Positions 23,805 to 34,700 of a stretch of 49,517 nucleotides of DNA are shown here, in pieces. The stretch covers positions 1 to 49,517 of the forward strand of contig LVLI01000591.1 in assembly GCA_001687465.1 (NCBI GenBank). The letters run 5' to 3'. The stretch is from Halocafeteria seosinensis. Lineage: Eukaryota; Sar; Bigyra; Bicosoecida. Position numbers and translations under genes: made by a program. The notes under the pieces are model-generated. The model worked only from the letters and a program-made list of their open reading frames with translations. It was not told the DNA's origin and searched no databases. The first letter of the stretch is position 1; every line of letters begins with the position of its first letter.

Positions 23805-25047
23805 ATGGAGGATTTCGTTGAGCAAGGAGGGTACGTCAATTTCTCAAAATTCAGGAAATACCTCGACGAGCAAATTGGCCAGTTGGAAAAGTACCTGATG
23901 AGAGAAAAGCCCGAAGAACTATACGTGCCATCGGACGTGGAGAAAACCATCAGAGAGTAGGTTTCGGTGTCCAGTACGGCAGTGCGAGCAGCTTCAATCC
24001 TGGTTTATGCGTGCATCATAATGCAGAGTGACAAACGAGGTTTCTTCTCCTAAAAACCGAGATGGCTATGGAGCTCAGCTACATCGCAAATTCACGCGGG
24101 TAAGGGAACTGACTTTAAGGGCTGCCATGTTGGGTACATCAGGGGAGCGTCCTCGCAGATCTTTGCGACGAGATCCTTTCGAGTATATAACACCATTCTT
24201 CAGCACTACAAAGGACCGAATCTCTTACATGCAATGAAGATACATTGGGAACGCCATTGTGCACTAAGAGATCGAGTGTGCTCGCTTCTCTACACGTTGG
24301 ACCGGGACTATGGCCTTGAATGGTGTCGCAAACCTCTGCATCTGGAAGGTATGATGCGTAAAACGTGATGCAACTGAGAGGCACAATAGGTGATAACGTT
24401 TCTTTGCTACCATATTCTAATCACGTTTCTCAGCCGATCGCCAATTCCGGAATGAGGCCTTCAACGCAGTAAAGGAGGACTTCGCTGTCGAGATTCGCAA
24501 ACAGTTTCGTAAGTGTCAAGCTGGGGAAGAAATGGAGGTGGAATTGGGACGACTTAAAGAGTAAGAGATCATTTACGCACCGTAAGCATAATTGATTTGC
24601 TAGACGTTTGCATTTTTTCGTATTCATTCAGATGTCTGGAGATCTTTAGACGGCTCGGCAAATCAGCAGAAGATGCTTATCTCCATACCGAAATCGGCGA
24701 AATACGCGACGACGTAGATATACTCGGGATAGATGACACTTGCATACCGACGCAAAGGCTTACGTTCACACGCAGGCATTCAGTTTGATGACCCAGAATC
24801 CTGCCTCGCGAGCACTCCATCAACGAAAGACTTAACTCTAAAGAGTTTCAAAGAAGTGCCAAGAGTGCTTACTGACGAATCCGTCATTCTCCTAATCCCT
24901 TTTGGTACCAGACATATGAGAGAAAAACACTATGACACGGTGGGATCAATAGTGTCGGTACCTCTATTTCACTGTTTCGTCAGTGTCGTCGAAGGGAAAA
25001 GAATAGGGCTCCGCAGATTCGGCGCACGAGTAGAGTGGCTAGGCTAG
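23805..25047 (+). CDS. Short cullin-repeat-like protein, six exons
   Basis: Exons 23805-23956, 24027-24099, 24159-24348, 24434-24560, 24632-24713 and 24784-25047 give 295 residues; introns are 59-85 nt. The central exons resemble the N-terminal repeats of cullins, the scaffolds of ubiquitin ligases. A segment ALLHAMKIHW-like (NLLHAMKIHWERHCALRDRV) leads to LLYTLDRDYGLEW, recalling the cullin W-x-H ... YxDRxY pattern, and then FNAVKEDFAVEIRKQF, GEEMEVELGRLKECLEIFRR and LGKSAEDAYLH, recalling the GE..(x)..LG..DAY stretch. The protein stops after about 295 residues and has no cullin-homology (Rbx-binding) or neddylation region. It could be an adaptor-binding-only protein, a decayed cullin, or an unrelated helical protein. 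The last splice (GTAGAT ... TTCAG) is less certain; without it the frame ends at 24788. Confidence 0.5.
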
Positions 25048-25929
25048 TCCGAGGAATGCGGTAGTGGTACAATTGTACAGTAGTGGTAAGTTATTGGTTG
25101 ATAGTTTGAAAAACATTGTATGTAGCAGTGTATGCCCCCAGAGAACCATTACTGTACACTACCTATGTTGTTTTTCACAAGCTCCAGGTGACATCAAGAA
25201 GCAGGAATGACAATGACCGTACCATTCAAGCAGCCTGCAAATTTACAAACTTGTTGTAAACATGCACCCGTGAGTGTGTGTTTCATTATGCTTTCATACC
25301 CCTCATGGTGGCAGTGGGGCATACTGTACAGTACGTAATTTTGAAAACGGAGAACACGAAGTTACGGCTTCTCAAGCTTTGAGACACAACTTCTGGAAAA
25401 GGTGACAAGGTTATGCCACTTCAAGCTTCCAAAAGTCTTGCAAACCGCCTATCATTTATCACACAGTGTTCCAAGAGCTAGGTAGTCAACGCAGTGGTAC
25501 GAGAGACAAAAGCCGTTTGAACTTTGGATCTGACTCCTTTGGAGTTTTTCGCGTTTCAGAGTTTTGAACTTCAACTTCAACTTGCAGCGGAGAAAATGGG
25601 AAGTTCATTATGGAGAGGCATTATTCGTTCATACAAGCTAGAAAGAAGTCTTTTACCAGGTAAAAATACTCTAGGTTTGTGAATTGGTGAGCATGGTGGG
25701 GCGAAATGATCTGTGTGTAGGGAGTATAGGAGTGAATTTGTGGATTTCCCGCGTCCTCGACCCAGCATCAAAATCAAAGACATATGTTTTACGCTGTTTG
25801 CACTGCATTTTCTCACACTTTGCAAGGTTGATAGGGTAGACAAGAATATAACCGACTCTGCTGAATGGGAGTTGGAGCCGCGGAAGCCGTGGAATTAGGA
25901 GTAAATCAACGTTGTTTGTTCCCGAAACC
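25048..25929. other. Promoter region of the TPR gene
   Basis: About 880 bp. Several GTAC/TACAGTA-rich short palindromes (25070-25085, 25320-25340) but no exon seen on either strand. The short frame at 25713-25898 has no recognisable features. Confidence 0.4.
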
Positions 25930-28900
25930 ATGGGATATTTGTCATTGGATCCGCCTCAGGACGATGGTGAGGAGCAAAGATGGGGTGCCGAGGGTGTTCG
26001 TCTGCTAAATATTGGCCAGTACGAAGCGTCGATTCTGGAATTCGACCGAGTTCTGGCCAGGAATCCGCAACAGAAAGAAGCCCTCTATAACAAGGGTTTG
26101 GCCCTGCAATTGCTTCTACGGTACGAAGACGCGCTTGTGGCGTATGAGAGGGCTTTAGTTGTGGATCCTCTTCGAGTGGATACCCATTATAACATGGGGT
26201 TGATTTGGTATCATTGGAATGACTATGATCAAGCAATCGTTTGTTATGACCGGGCGTTGGAACTGAATCCGCGTCATGTCAACTCGTTGTACAACGTAAG
26301 TTTAGCGTTGAATAATTCGGGACGACAACAGGAAGCAATCGAGTATGCAGACCGTGCGCTTGCGTTAGAGCCAACCAAGGTGGCGGCCATCTACAATAAA
26401 GCCCTAGCATGTCAGCGTATGGGCAATGAAGCTATGGCGATAGCAGTGTATGATGAAGCCATCGCTCTGGACCCGAAGCATGTTGATGCATTATACAACA
26501 GAGGATTGGCCTTATACAATATGAAGAAATACGAAGACTCGCTTGCATCGTACAAGAAGGCTCTTGAATTCAATCCAAAGCATGTCAACTCTCGATACAA
26601 TGCTGGACTTGCATGCTTTCACAGCAGCAAATTCACTGAAGCGATTACATGGTTTGACACTGTACTGGCGCTGGATCATGGACATATCAACGCTACGTAC
26701 AACAAAGCGTTGTCATATTACTCTTTGGGAAAGTACACAGAGTCTATCACAGTCAATAACCGCGTACTGGAGTTGGATCCAAAGAAAGTAAACGCGCTGT
26801 TCAATACCGGTCTCTGCTACTACAAACTAGGGGATAACAAGAAAGCAATTGAATTCTACGATAAGGCTTTAAACATAGATCCGAGCTATGAGAGAGCCAA
26901 AACAAGTAAGGAACTAGCAGAGAGTGCGTTACAGGGGAAGAAAAATGGGGAGTATGCGCCGACGAACTCATCCAATGCCGCTGTGGTAACTGAAAAGTAT
27001 TCCAAGGCGACAAATTTACACAACTCTGGAAAGTTTACCGAGGCAATCAAACTTTTCGACGAGGCATTGCTACTCGACCCTACTCATATAAACTGCCACT
27101 ACAACAAAGCACTTTCGCTCTTGTCTTCAAAGAGGTTCGAGGAGGCCGCGGCAGAGAACGATGAGGTGCTGAAACTGGATCCAAAGCATGCAAACGCGTG
27201 TTACAATAAGGCCTTGGCTTTATACTATCAGAAGGCCTATGATAAGAGTATTGAAGTCAACAAACGCGTCCTCGAAATTGATCCGAAAAGGGTAAATGCC
27301 CATTACAATATGGGTCTCAGTTACTACATGTTGGAGCAGGATGACGAAGCGGTAGAGTGCTTTAAACAAGCTTTAGAGATTGATCCATCCCATGCTAACT
27401 CGCGGGAATACCGTGACTTAGCACTGAAGCGTGGCAAGAGCAGCACTCTGTCCCCCGCTGAAGCACGACGTGCTAAGGAATACTACGACGAAGGCTATGG
27501 TCACTATTCAGCGGGCAAAAACGAAGAGGCCATCAAGGCATATGACAAAGCCTTGGATATTAACCCGAATCACATTAACGCCCACTACAATCGGGCACTC
27601 TCTTTGCATAACCTGAAGAGGTACGCAGAGGCAATCCGAGGCAACGACAGGGTACTTGAGTTGGACCCATCTCATGCGAGTGCTTCCTACAACAAGGCCC
27701 TCTCACTTCAATTTCAGTCGAAAACAGACCAGGCACTTGAGTGGTACGACAAGACTTTGGTCATCGACCCGAAAAAGGCAAATTGCCACTATAACAAAGG
27801 GCTAATTTTGTATGGGCGCAAGCAATACCGTGAAGCCATTAGAAGTTACTCCGAAGCGGTGCGGGTTGATCCCTCGATGAGCAACGCATTTTACAATCGT
27901 GGACTTTGCTTCTACTTCCTAAAAGAATATCATGAAGCAATCCAATCATATGATGAAGCCCTCAAACTTAACCAGGACTACGTTAACGTTTGGTTGAACA
28001 AAGGCATTGCTCTCGGAGCTCTACTGAGGCATGAAGAAGCAATGGCATGTTATGACAAAGTAATTGCGCTTGAGCCGACAAAAGAAACCGCCCACTTTAA
28101 CAAGGGATTTTCCTTATACTCGTTAAAGAAGTATGAGGAAGCCATTACCTGTTACAACGCTTCCCTTGCACTGAATCCTCGTGACACGAAGTCATTTTAT
28201 AACAAGGGTCTCGCTTATTACTACATGGGACACTATGACGATGCCATTAAGGCATATGACAAGGCTATCGCAATGGACAATCGCCATGTCAATGCTTTTT
28301 ACAACAAAGGGCTTGCATTGGTGAGTTCGAAAAAGTATAGCGATGCAATCAGCTGCTACGACCGAGTCTTGGCGATAGATCCCAACAAGGCCACGGCGTG
28401 CACTGAAAAAGCGTTTGTACTCCGGAGACTTGAGCAGTACGAGGCTGCAGTGGATTGCTACGAGTCTAAGGTCCTACAGAATGACCCCCTTTCTGGGGTT
28501 TCGCAAAAGGTGATGCTCCAAAATAGGGCTCTAGCTTTGTTTTGCTTGGGTAGGTATGCGGAGGCAGTCCAATACGGTAAACAAGCCATCCTCCTCCAGC
28601 CAAAGGCTCATCCTCTAATCGTTACAGGTGCCGCCTTAGCGCAGTTGGGAGAAAATGATGAAGCAGTGAAAACGTTCAATAAGGCGAACGATTTGATAAT
28701 CTCTGGGGAACTTTGCTCATGGGAGTTGACGCCTGCTGAATCTGCTCAAATGCTGAGCATATTAAGTGAGGGGAAGAAACTTGCCTCTGCTGGATCAAAA
28801 GTTCCATCTAATGCAAGCGTTCACAGTTATCCAGCCAGTGACCCAGATAGCGGTTCTGCAACTTCGGAAGGGTTGTCGACGGTGAGCAGTAAAGATTTGG

Positions 28901-30399
28901 AGGAAATACGGTCTGTCATGAAGTCTTTCGAAGCCAATGAACTCGTCAAGCGTTCCGATCTTGAAGAGTCGTTGAGAACCGAACTGGGAGAAAAGGAGCA
29001 CGCTTTTCTCCAAAGGGATGAAAACCTGTACCAGTTCTATTCAGCTCTAAATGGTACATTGTATGATTATTTTGTTGCCGCAATGGTAGTCAGCTCTGCT
29101 CAAGTGGATGCGGCTACTTCATCGAAGGTTACATTGTTTACTAGCATAATTTCCCAGCTCGTTGGGGGGATTCCGGTAGTCAGTCAACTCACGAGCAGTC
29201 TTGACTCCATGTTGCAGTGGGGCATGAAGCTCAAACAAGAAGCTGCTTTGAAGAACCTCCTCAGAGTGGAACCGGTGCATACAAAGATAGCTAGCAAAAT
29301 AGATGAAATCAGCCGCGGTATTGCTCTGGGAATGAGCGAAGAAATTGCAGGACTACCGCTGCTTCCCAAAGTGGGAACGTTAACGACGCTTGTCAAAGGT
29401 TTGAAAGGAAAATTGTTTTCGGAAGCCCCGCGCACACTTGCGGAAGTAGAAGGGGCGACTCATGGTTTGGCTATTATCAGACATTGTATGAGTGGGAAGG
29501 TAACACGAGAATCATTTTCCGCGGAGGATCTCTTGATTTGCTTGGGTGGCAAAGAATGTGTGTCAAAACTCGTCGTAGTGCGGCGGAACGTGGCTGGATT
29601 CAGTCCACGAAAGATTACATCAGCTTACACTTCGCGCCCATCACCTAGCACCGTTTCAGGTGTAAGTGCTACTGCGGTCAGCGCTTCTTCTACGGAGTCT
29701 AGCGAGTCAGTTTCAGAGCTGCGAAAACAAGTAGAGCAATTGCAAGAAGTCAGTGCCGGTATGAAGAACGTCACGGAGATGCAAAGAGAGATTCGTGTCC
29801 TGAAGGAGAAACTGGAGTCCTTAGACAATCCAAGTCACGATGGCGGGGATAGTGCGCAGATGTCCTTGAACAGGCCCGCGAAGGAAGGTCGAAGGGGAGC
29901 GCGACAGAGGACGGATGATGTTAACGAAGTACGGAGGGCTTTGGAGGAATTGCGAACATGTGCGCTAGACTCGAATGACCTTGAGGGAGGAATTCCCTCC
30001 GAACTAAAGAGGGAAAAGCGAGAACTGCAGGCTGCATCAATTCCTTTCCGAATGGCAGTAGAGCGAGTGAAGGAGATAATCAATGGTTTCTACGGCGAAG
30101 ACAACCATAACTATTCCCGATATGCATCAACTTTTGCTGTCAAGTACAGGCATAAAATCTCGATAGAGAAAGAACTTAGAGGAGGAGGAAAGAAAAACCC
30201 TTCCGTTGTATCGGGATCCAGGGTACTTGCGTTCTTCGACTCCCATATCGATCTTCGCGAAATACCGCTTCGGCAAATTTTGAAAACATTTGATGATTTC
30301 ATACAGTTTGATCGCATTCCTCTAGTTCGTGCGCCGAGCGGAACAGAAGCTGAGCCTCCATCTCAGGCATCGATGCGTGAGGCTCTCGGACTGGAGTAG
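25930..30399 (+). CDS. Giant TPR-repeat protein, intronless
   Basis: A 1,489-residue protein, about two thirds of it made of roughly 25 tetratricopeptide repeats of 34 residues (typical unit HYNKGLxLYxxKKYEEAIxC and then YDKALALDPKHVNA). The repeats fall into three blocks split by short linkers (around KKNGEYAPTNSSNAAV and KRGKSSTLSPAEARRA), ending near residue 920. TPR arrays form a superhelix that binds other proteins. The C-terminal 570 residues are different: a partly hydrophobic helical part (SQLVGGIPVVSQLTSSLDSM), a coiled coil (about 1257-1298, VSELRKQVEQLQEV) and a final conserved-looking domain (NYSRYASTFAVKYRHKISIE). The start ATG follows ACC. The gene is a single exon of 4.5 kb among intron-bearing genes. 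The repeats look like those common in cyanobacteria and archaea, but TPRs converge, so transfer is not shown. The partner is unknown. Confidence 0.93.
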   Translation: MGYLSLDPPQDDGEEQRWGAEGVRLLNIGQYEASILEFDRVLARNPQQKEALYNKGLALQLLLRYEDALVAYERALVVDPLRVDTHYNMGLIWYHWNDYDQAIVCYDRALELNPRHVNSLYNVSLALNNSGRQQEAIEYADRALALEPTKVAAIYNKALACQRMGNEAMAIAVYDEAIALDPKHVDALYNRGLALYNMKKYEDSLASYKKALEFNPKHVNSRYNAGLACFHSSKFTEAITWFDTVLALDHGHINATYNKALSYYSLGKYTESITVNNRVLELDPKKVNALFNTGLCYYKLGDNKKAIEFYDKALNIDPSYERAKTSKELAESALQGKKNGEYAPTNSSNAAVVTEKYSKATNLHNSGKFTEAIKLFDEALLLDPTHINCHYNKALSLLSSKRFEEAAAENDEVLKLDPKHANACYNKALALYYQKAYDKSIEVNKRVLEIDPKRVNAHYNMGLSYYMLEQDDEAVECFKQALEIDPSHANSREYRDLALKRGKSSTLSPAEARRAKEYYDEGYGHYSAGKNEEAIKAYDKALDINPNHINAHYNRALSLHNLKRYAEAIRGNDRVLELDPSHASASYNKALSLQFQSKTDQALEWYDKTLVIDPKKANCHYNKGLILYGRKQYREAIRSYSEAVRVDPSMSNAFYNRGLCFYFLKEYHEAIQSYDEALKLNQDYVNVWLNKGIALGALLRHEEAMACYDKVIALEPTKETAHFNKGFSLYSLKKYEEAITCYNASLALNPRDTKSFYNKGLAYYYMGHYDDAIKAYDKAIAMDNRHVNAFYNKGLALVSSKKYSDAISCYDRVLAIDPNKATACTEKAFVLRRLEQYEAAVDCYESKVLQNDPLSGVSQKVMLQNRALALFCLGRYAEAVQYGKQAILLQPKAHPLIVTGAALAQLGENDEAVKTFNKANDLIISGELCSWELTPAESAQMLSILSEGKKLASAGSKVPSNASVHSYPASDPDSGSATSEGLSTVSSKDLEEIRSVMKSFEANELVKRSDLEESLRTELGEKEHAFLQRDENLYQFYSALNGTLYDYFVAAMVVSSAQVDAATSSKVTLFTSIISQLVGGIPVVSQLTSSLDSMLQWGMKLKQEAALKNLLRVEPVHTKIASKIDEISRGIALGMSEEIAGLPLLPKVGTLTTLVKGLKGKLFSEAPRTLAEVEGATHGLAIIRHCMSGKVTRESFSAEDLLICLGGKECVSKLVVVRRNVAGFSPRKITSAYTSRPSPSTVSGVSATAVSASSTESSESVSELRKQVEQLQEVSAGMKNVTEMQREIRVLKEKLESLDNPSHDGGDSAQMSLNRPAKEGRRGARQRTDDVNEVRRALEELRTCALDSNDLEGGIPSELKREKRELQAASIPFRMAVERVKEIINGFYGEDNHNYSRYASTFAVKYRHKISIEKELRGGGKKNPSVVSGSRVLAFFDSHIDLREIPLRQILKTFDDFIQFDRIPLVRAPSGTEAEPPSQASMREALGLE

Positions 30400-31014
30400 G
30401 TGCATCCATCGTGTCTCAGCGGCTGATGAAATAGTGGTTCTTTTTCCTTACCTTTCCCGGGACGCGTTCTACTCTTCTCTCTTTCTGCCTTTGCTGGGGG
30501 TCATCTCTACAGCAACATCATGGACGAAACAGGAATATGAAGACGAGGGGAACCAGTCCCTATCGTAGGGAACGAAGAAGACTAAGGCGAAGTTGCCTCC
30601 TTCCTCTCGGACAAATAGTCACATTGTTAAGGGTACAATTTCCCCTCGGAAAATTTGAAAGTTCATACGAAGCTCGTTTCATTCCTTCTATACATAGAGG
30701 AATGATAGCAAAGTAAGCAATGTCCACAACAGATTCGCCATAGTTGTATTCCATCCGCTCGATCGACTTAATGTAAGCTATATTAGGTAGTTAACTGATC
30801 TAAATCCCTTGCCAGCTAGCCTTCAAAGAGAGGCCTTCTGCCATCGTCGTCATTTCGTTTCCTAGGTAATATTACTTTATTGTTTATATACGTGTCAATG
30901 ACACTCAAATTTTCATAACCAATAAAAAAGCGGGCGTGAATACATCGGGGCTGTCCCGATTCGTCGCAAGTGAACTGTGCGCATCAAGCTTGAAACATGG
31001 TTCTCAGTAGAGTA
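30400..31014. other. Convergent 3' region
   Basis: Between the stops of the TPR gene (plus) and the RhoGEF gene (minus). No gene seen; presumably both 3' UTRs. Confidence 0.45.
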
Positions 31015-33917
31015 TCATGCCGCTGAAGGTTCTTGATCCTTTTGACTCTTTGTATTACCTGTTGAAGCCGACGCTTCCGACCCTTCACTCTTTTTGTTTT
31101 TGCCTAGAGAGTCCAGATGACTCCTCAATTGATCAAAATCACTGAAACCACCCGCCTTCCTCTTATGGAATTCCCGTTTCTTGCCGGTGTAGGACACGCC
31201 CTGAGTCTCGCGACGTCTGTAAATTCTTGTATCGATAAGCGCCGTTTGTAGCAAGTATTTTGAGAGGGAATCACGGAAACTTACCGCTGGAGATCCTCAT
31301 TTTTCTCGATCCACGTTTCGGCAGTTTCCTTCAGTGTTTGGAACATGCTGTCTCGCTCTTCCATTGTTCTGGCCATTTCATCAATACAGATGTGAATGAA
31401 ACTTCGCAGTGCTTAAAATAAAACTGATAGGCTTACTTGAACCAAAATGTGATGTTATCTATGGCGATTGAAACACTTCCATCTTTATGTCGGACGGGTC
31501 GCTTATGTAGCAGATCGAAGAGATACAAATCAGAGCCACCTTCACCCATACCGGCCCCAGGATTTCCAGAAGACATTGAAGAGCTGCCGTATCGTGCAAG
31601 ACTAGTACTACGTCGTTCAACATTGGGAGTCTCTTCTCCTGAGTTTGTTACAGGGACTTGTGCGCTTTGAGGTCGCTCAGAGTTTGCCGCACTGTGGATC
31701 TCATGAAGCTTTCGCCGAGTGACAGTTTTCGACTTTTCAATTTCATCCGGTTTTAATTCTTGCCCATATCCTGGGCGTAGCAATATTTGTGTAAGATCCA
31801 CGTTGCTCACGACCTGTTCCAAGGAATTTAAAGCAGTTATCAAACAGTAAAATAACACCGTAAACAGGAGAGAACTAGACATACCTTGTATCTGGGACCG
31901 TTGGGGCCACTAGGGTTCTTTGATTGCACATTTCCGTACACATGCTTTGCAATGATAAACGAGTCAGTAAACAAGAAGAATCGGAATGGTCGCGGCTTCT
32001 GCGACTTAGCATCACCATTGGGGAATGAGATATACACTTCGGACTTATCTAAAACGAAATGTCTGCCGGGTTGGAGCAAGTCAGGTATAGATTCCTGCAA
32101 CAGTGTTCGAATTTCAACCATCCTTCGTGTTTTCTCCTCCCGGTCTATTTGGGTGTTGACCTCGTTGGCCACCCTACCCACTTCGTTGGCAGCTTTTTCA
32201 AGTTGATCTCGGCATGGATGATCTGATCCCATGTGTTTCAGCAGATCTTTAAAGAAGAGAGGATATTTGCAGATACGTTGTACAGGTTTGATTAGGAAAG
32301 ACTCAAAACCCAGGCCGTTGATTTCAGGCTGCCTGGCACAGTACTGCAAGAATCCAGAAAATGCTTGGTTCGATTCTGACTCCCTCCTTACAATATCCAT
32401 CGCGTTCCAGTAATTTTGGCAGTATTCAGTGTACATGCGAAAAAACGGCATCAGACTCGTAAAGGCATGAGCAATAGAATCGCTAAGTCGTGTTTCCGGA
32501 TCTGAAATGCCTTTGCACAAAGTCTGCAAGAGTTCCCCATTAATTTCCAACAGCGTTTCGGCGTTAGAAAAAATGCCTTCTATGTCCTCGTTCTTCAAGA
32601 CTGGACGACCCTGGTCCACCGTTCGTTTTAAGGGATACTTGAATTGCTGAATCAAGGTTTGTAGGTCACGAACGTATTGTTTCTCAGTGTCTACTATTTC
32701 GCAATAAGCTCGATAGCGATGTAGATCATTCGGATCTCCGTGATCTTCCCATTGCTCCGGTACAGACGGCAACTTCCACACGTCAAGTTTCAGGGGACTC
32801 TCGAATACTTTAGATTTAATTGACTGTCTTTTGGGCTGAGAAAATGATTCGCTTCTTTTCGAGCTCGTTTGCGAGTCTCCTGATTCATCACTCGCTCGAA
32901 TACTACTTGACTTCTCAGCTGTTGGAGATGCCGTATGGGCGCCTTCTTCACTATCTCTGCTTATCTCTCCGTTGTCGCTGACTTGCTTGGTCTGATTCAT
33001 ATTTGGAGGGCTTTCAGGTTCGGGAGGTGGAGGCGGTAAACTATACCGGTCTTGCGTGGTCTCTTCCTGGGACGGAGGTGGAGGTGCAGCTGCTGGTTGA
33101 GATTTTTGATTTGCTCCAGTTTTGCTGGCTACACTGCCAGAGTGTGACGCTTGGGTCACAGGAAGATTGGCCTTGACCGGTTTCGGTCTCCTCTTTTCCG
33201 CCAACCGCGCATTGAGTGTCCTTTGGGCACTACTACAAGCCTCAATCATTCGCTCTCGTTGCTCAGCAGTTTCGCACCACAAAGTGAAGTGATAGGTGCT
33301 TTCTGTGACCGAAGGTCAAACAATGAACCACATGCTCTACTTTATCATTGTCACTGAGTCAAACTTACTCCCATCTTTCGATGAATCGTTCTCGCCCATC
33401 GTACCCACATTTCCAGTACAAATGAGATGAATCGGAAAGAAGCCATCTTCCAATTGGTTCGCCATTTTCACTTTCGATTTCAATAACGGAAACGAATAGC
33501 AGCGGTACTTCCCAGCCAGTACATTGTTCATGCGCTTCCCAATAAGCTGCATTCTCACATACACTAAGTTCCAGGAGTCGAACGCAACAGGAACGACGCA
33601 ATGGTACCTACCAAGACATCCGAAAATAGCACAAAGTAGTAAGGCCGACGGCGTGTTTTCTGCCGAGGAATCGAAAAATCCGGTGTCTTGGCTCCTTCCA
33701 CATATTCGGATGTAATGAACCGTCTCCCGGGAAGTTGCAGCGACTGCACGCTCATACGGTCCCCGGGTGTAATTAACACGAAGTACCCCACTTGATTTTG
33801 GTCGCCAACACCTACTTCATGCGCCTTGGGGAAGCATTCCAAGACATCCTCCGTGCTCGCGAACGGCCTTACGGGGGCCATCGACGAGGAATGTCCATGC
33901 GCGCCACTTTTCGACAT
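31015..33917 (-). CDS. Rho guanine-nucleotide exchange factor (PH-DH-PH), six exons
   Basis: Activator of Rho/Rac-type GTPases acting on the actin cytoskeleton. Minus-strand exons 33917-33612, 33546-33369, 33302-31885, 31813-31437, 31368-31285 and 31216-31015 give 854 residues; introns are 65-71 nt. An N-terminal PH domain spans about 60-190 (LPGRRFITSEYVEG, RRRPYYFVLFSDVLL, then STYHFTLWCETAEQRERMI). A Pro/Ser-rich linker follows. The DH domain (about 356-548) has DLHRYRAYCEIVDTEKQYVR and the diagnostic CR3 stretch FLIKPVQRICKYPLFFKDLL. A second PH domain (RPFRFFLFTDSFIIAKHV) carries an inserted Ser-rich loop of roughly 80 residues before SDLYLFDLL and ends FWFKTMEERDSMFQTLKETA. The tail is basic. 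The GTPase target is not predictable. Divergent from the C11orf65-like gene. Confidence 0.92.
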
Positions 33918-34700
33918 CTTTATACCCGTCCGCCACCGTCTATATGCGCGTCCAAAGCCAATGAAATACCACTGTGGTTGCTGGACTGACTTCCTTAACC
34001 GTGCGACCGAACCGCTGGACACTCAATGCTCTCGTTCACCACTTCTGTTGCATTGTTTCTTGCCACTGATGGATGGATCCATGAGAACTAACTATGTGGA
34101 GCAAGTTGAGAACGCATGTGTAACACAATTCGAGGACATGAAACACTTTATACGGAGCGATCCCGGGATCCCGGATTCCAGCTTCGTTTTCCGCAGAGGA
34201 ATCCTAAGTGTCGTTGGTTACACATAAGGACTTCTGTACCCTAGGTTAATTGTGCTTTTTGCACCTATGGTATATGGTAGTGTTCCACGAACATCGTGAT
34301 CGTGGCAGCAAAGTGGGTCAGCGCTCTTCTACGGCTTATGTAAAAAAACACATCCTGCCACTGGTTACTTACCGCGTTTGGTTTTGTATTCGGCAATACT
34401 ATTTGCCTCAGTGTAAAGGCTTCCACCGGTGGAACCCGCTTCCAGTCTACATTGACTCCACTTACACATGCGAATAGCGGAAAGCATCCACCAAAACCAT
34501 CTTGGTATTGCCTAAAAACACTGCTGATCCTGGAATGCGACGCATCTTGAGTCAACTTGCGACCGAGCCGAAAAGCGCGCCCTACGCACTATACACGTTC
34601 CATACAGTAGAATTCACTGCCCATTGAGTTGAATACAAAGTATATTATTAGTAGTATGTGCTAGGGATAGAATCATGAATTGTGGCGTGGTGTTGGAGAA
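33918..34700. other. Divergent promoter region
   Basis: About 780 bp between the RhoGEF start (minus) and the C11orf65-like start (plus). Short frames only; no exon or RNA gene was recognised. Confidence 0.4.

Noticed and set aside
25930-28680. TPR array as a recent bacterial transfer
   Set aside because: TPR consensus converges between kingdoms; composition looks like the neighbours. Kept only as a question.
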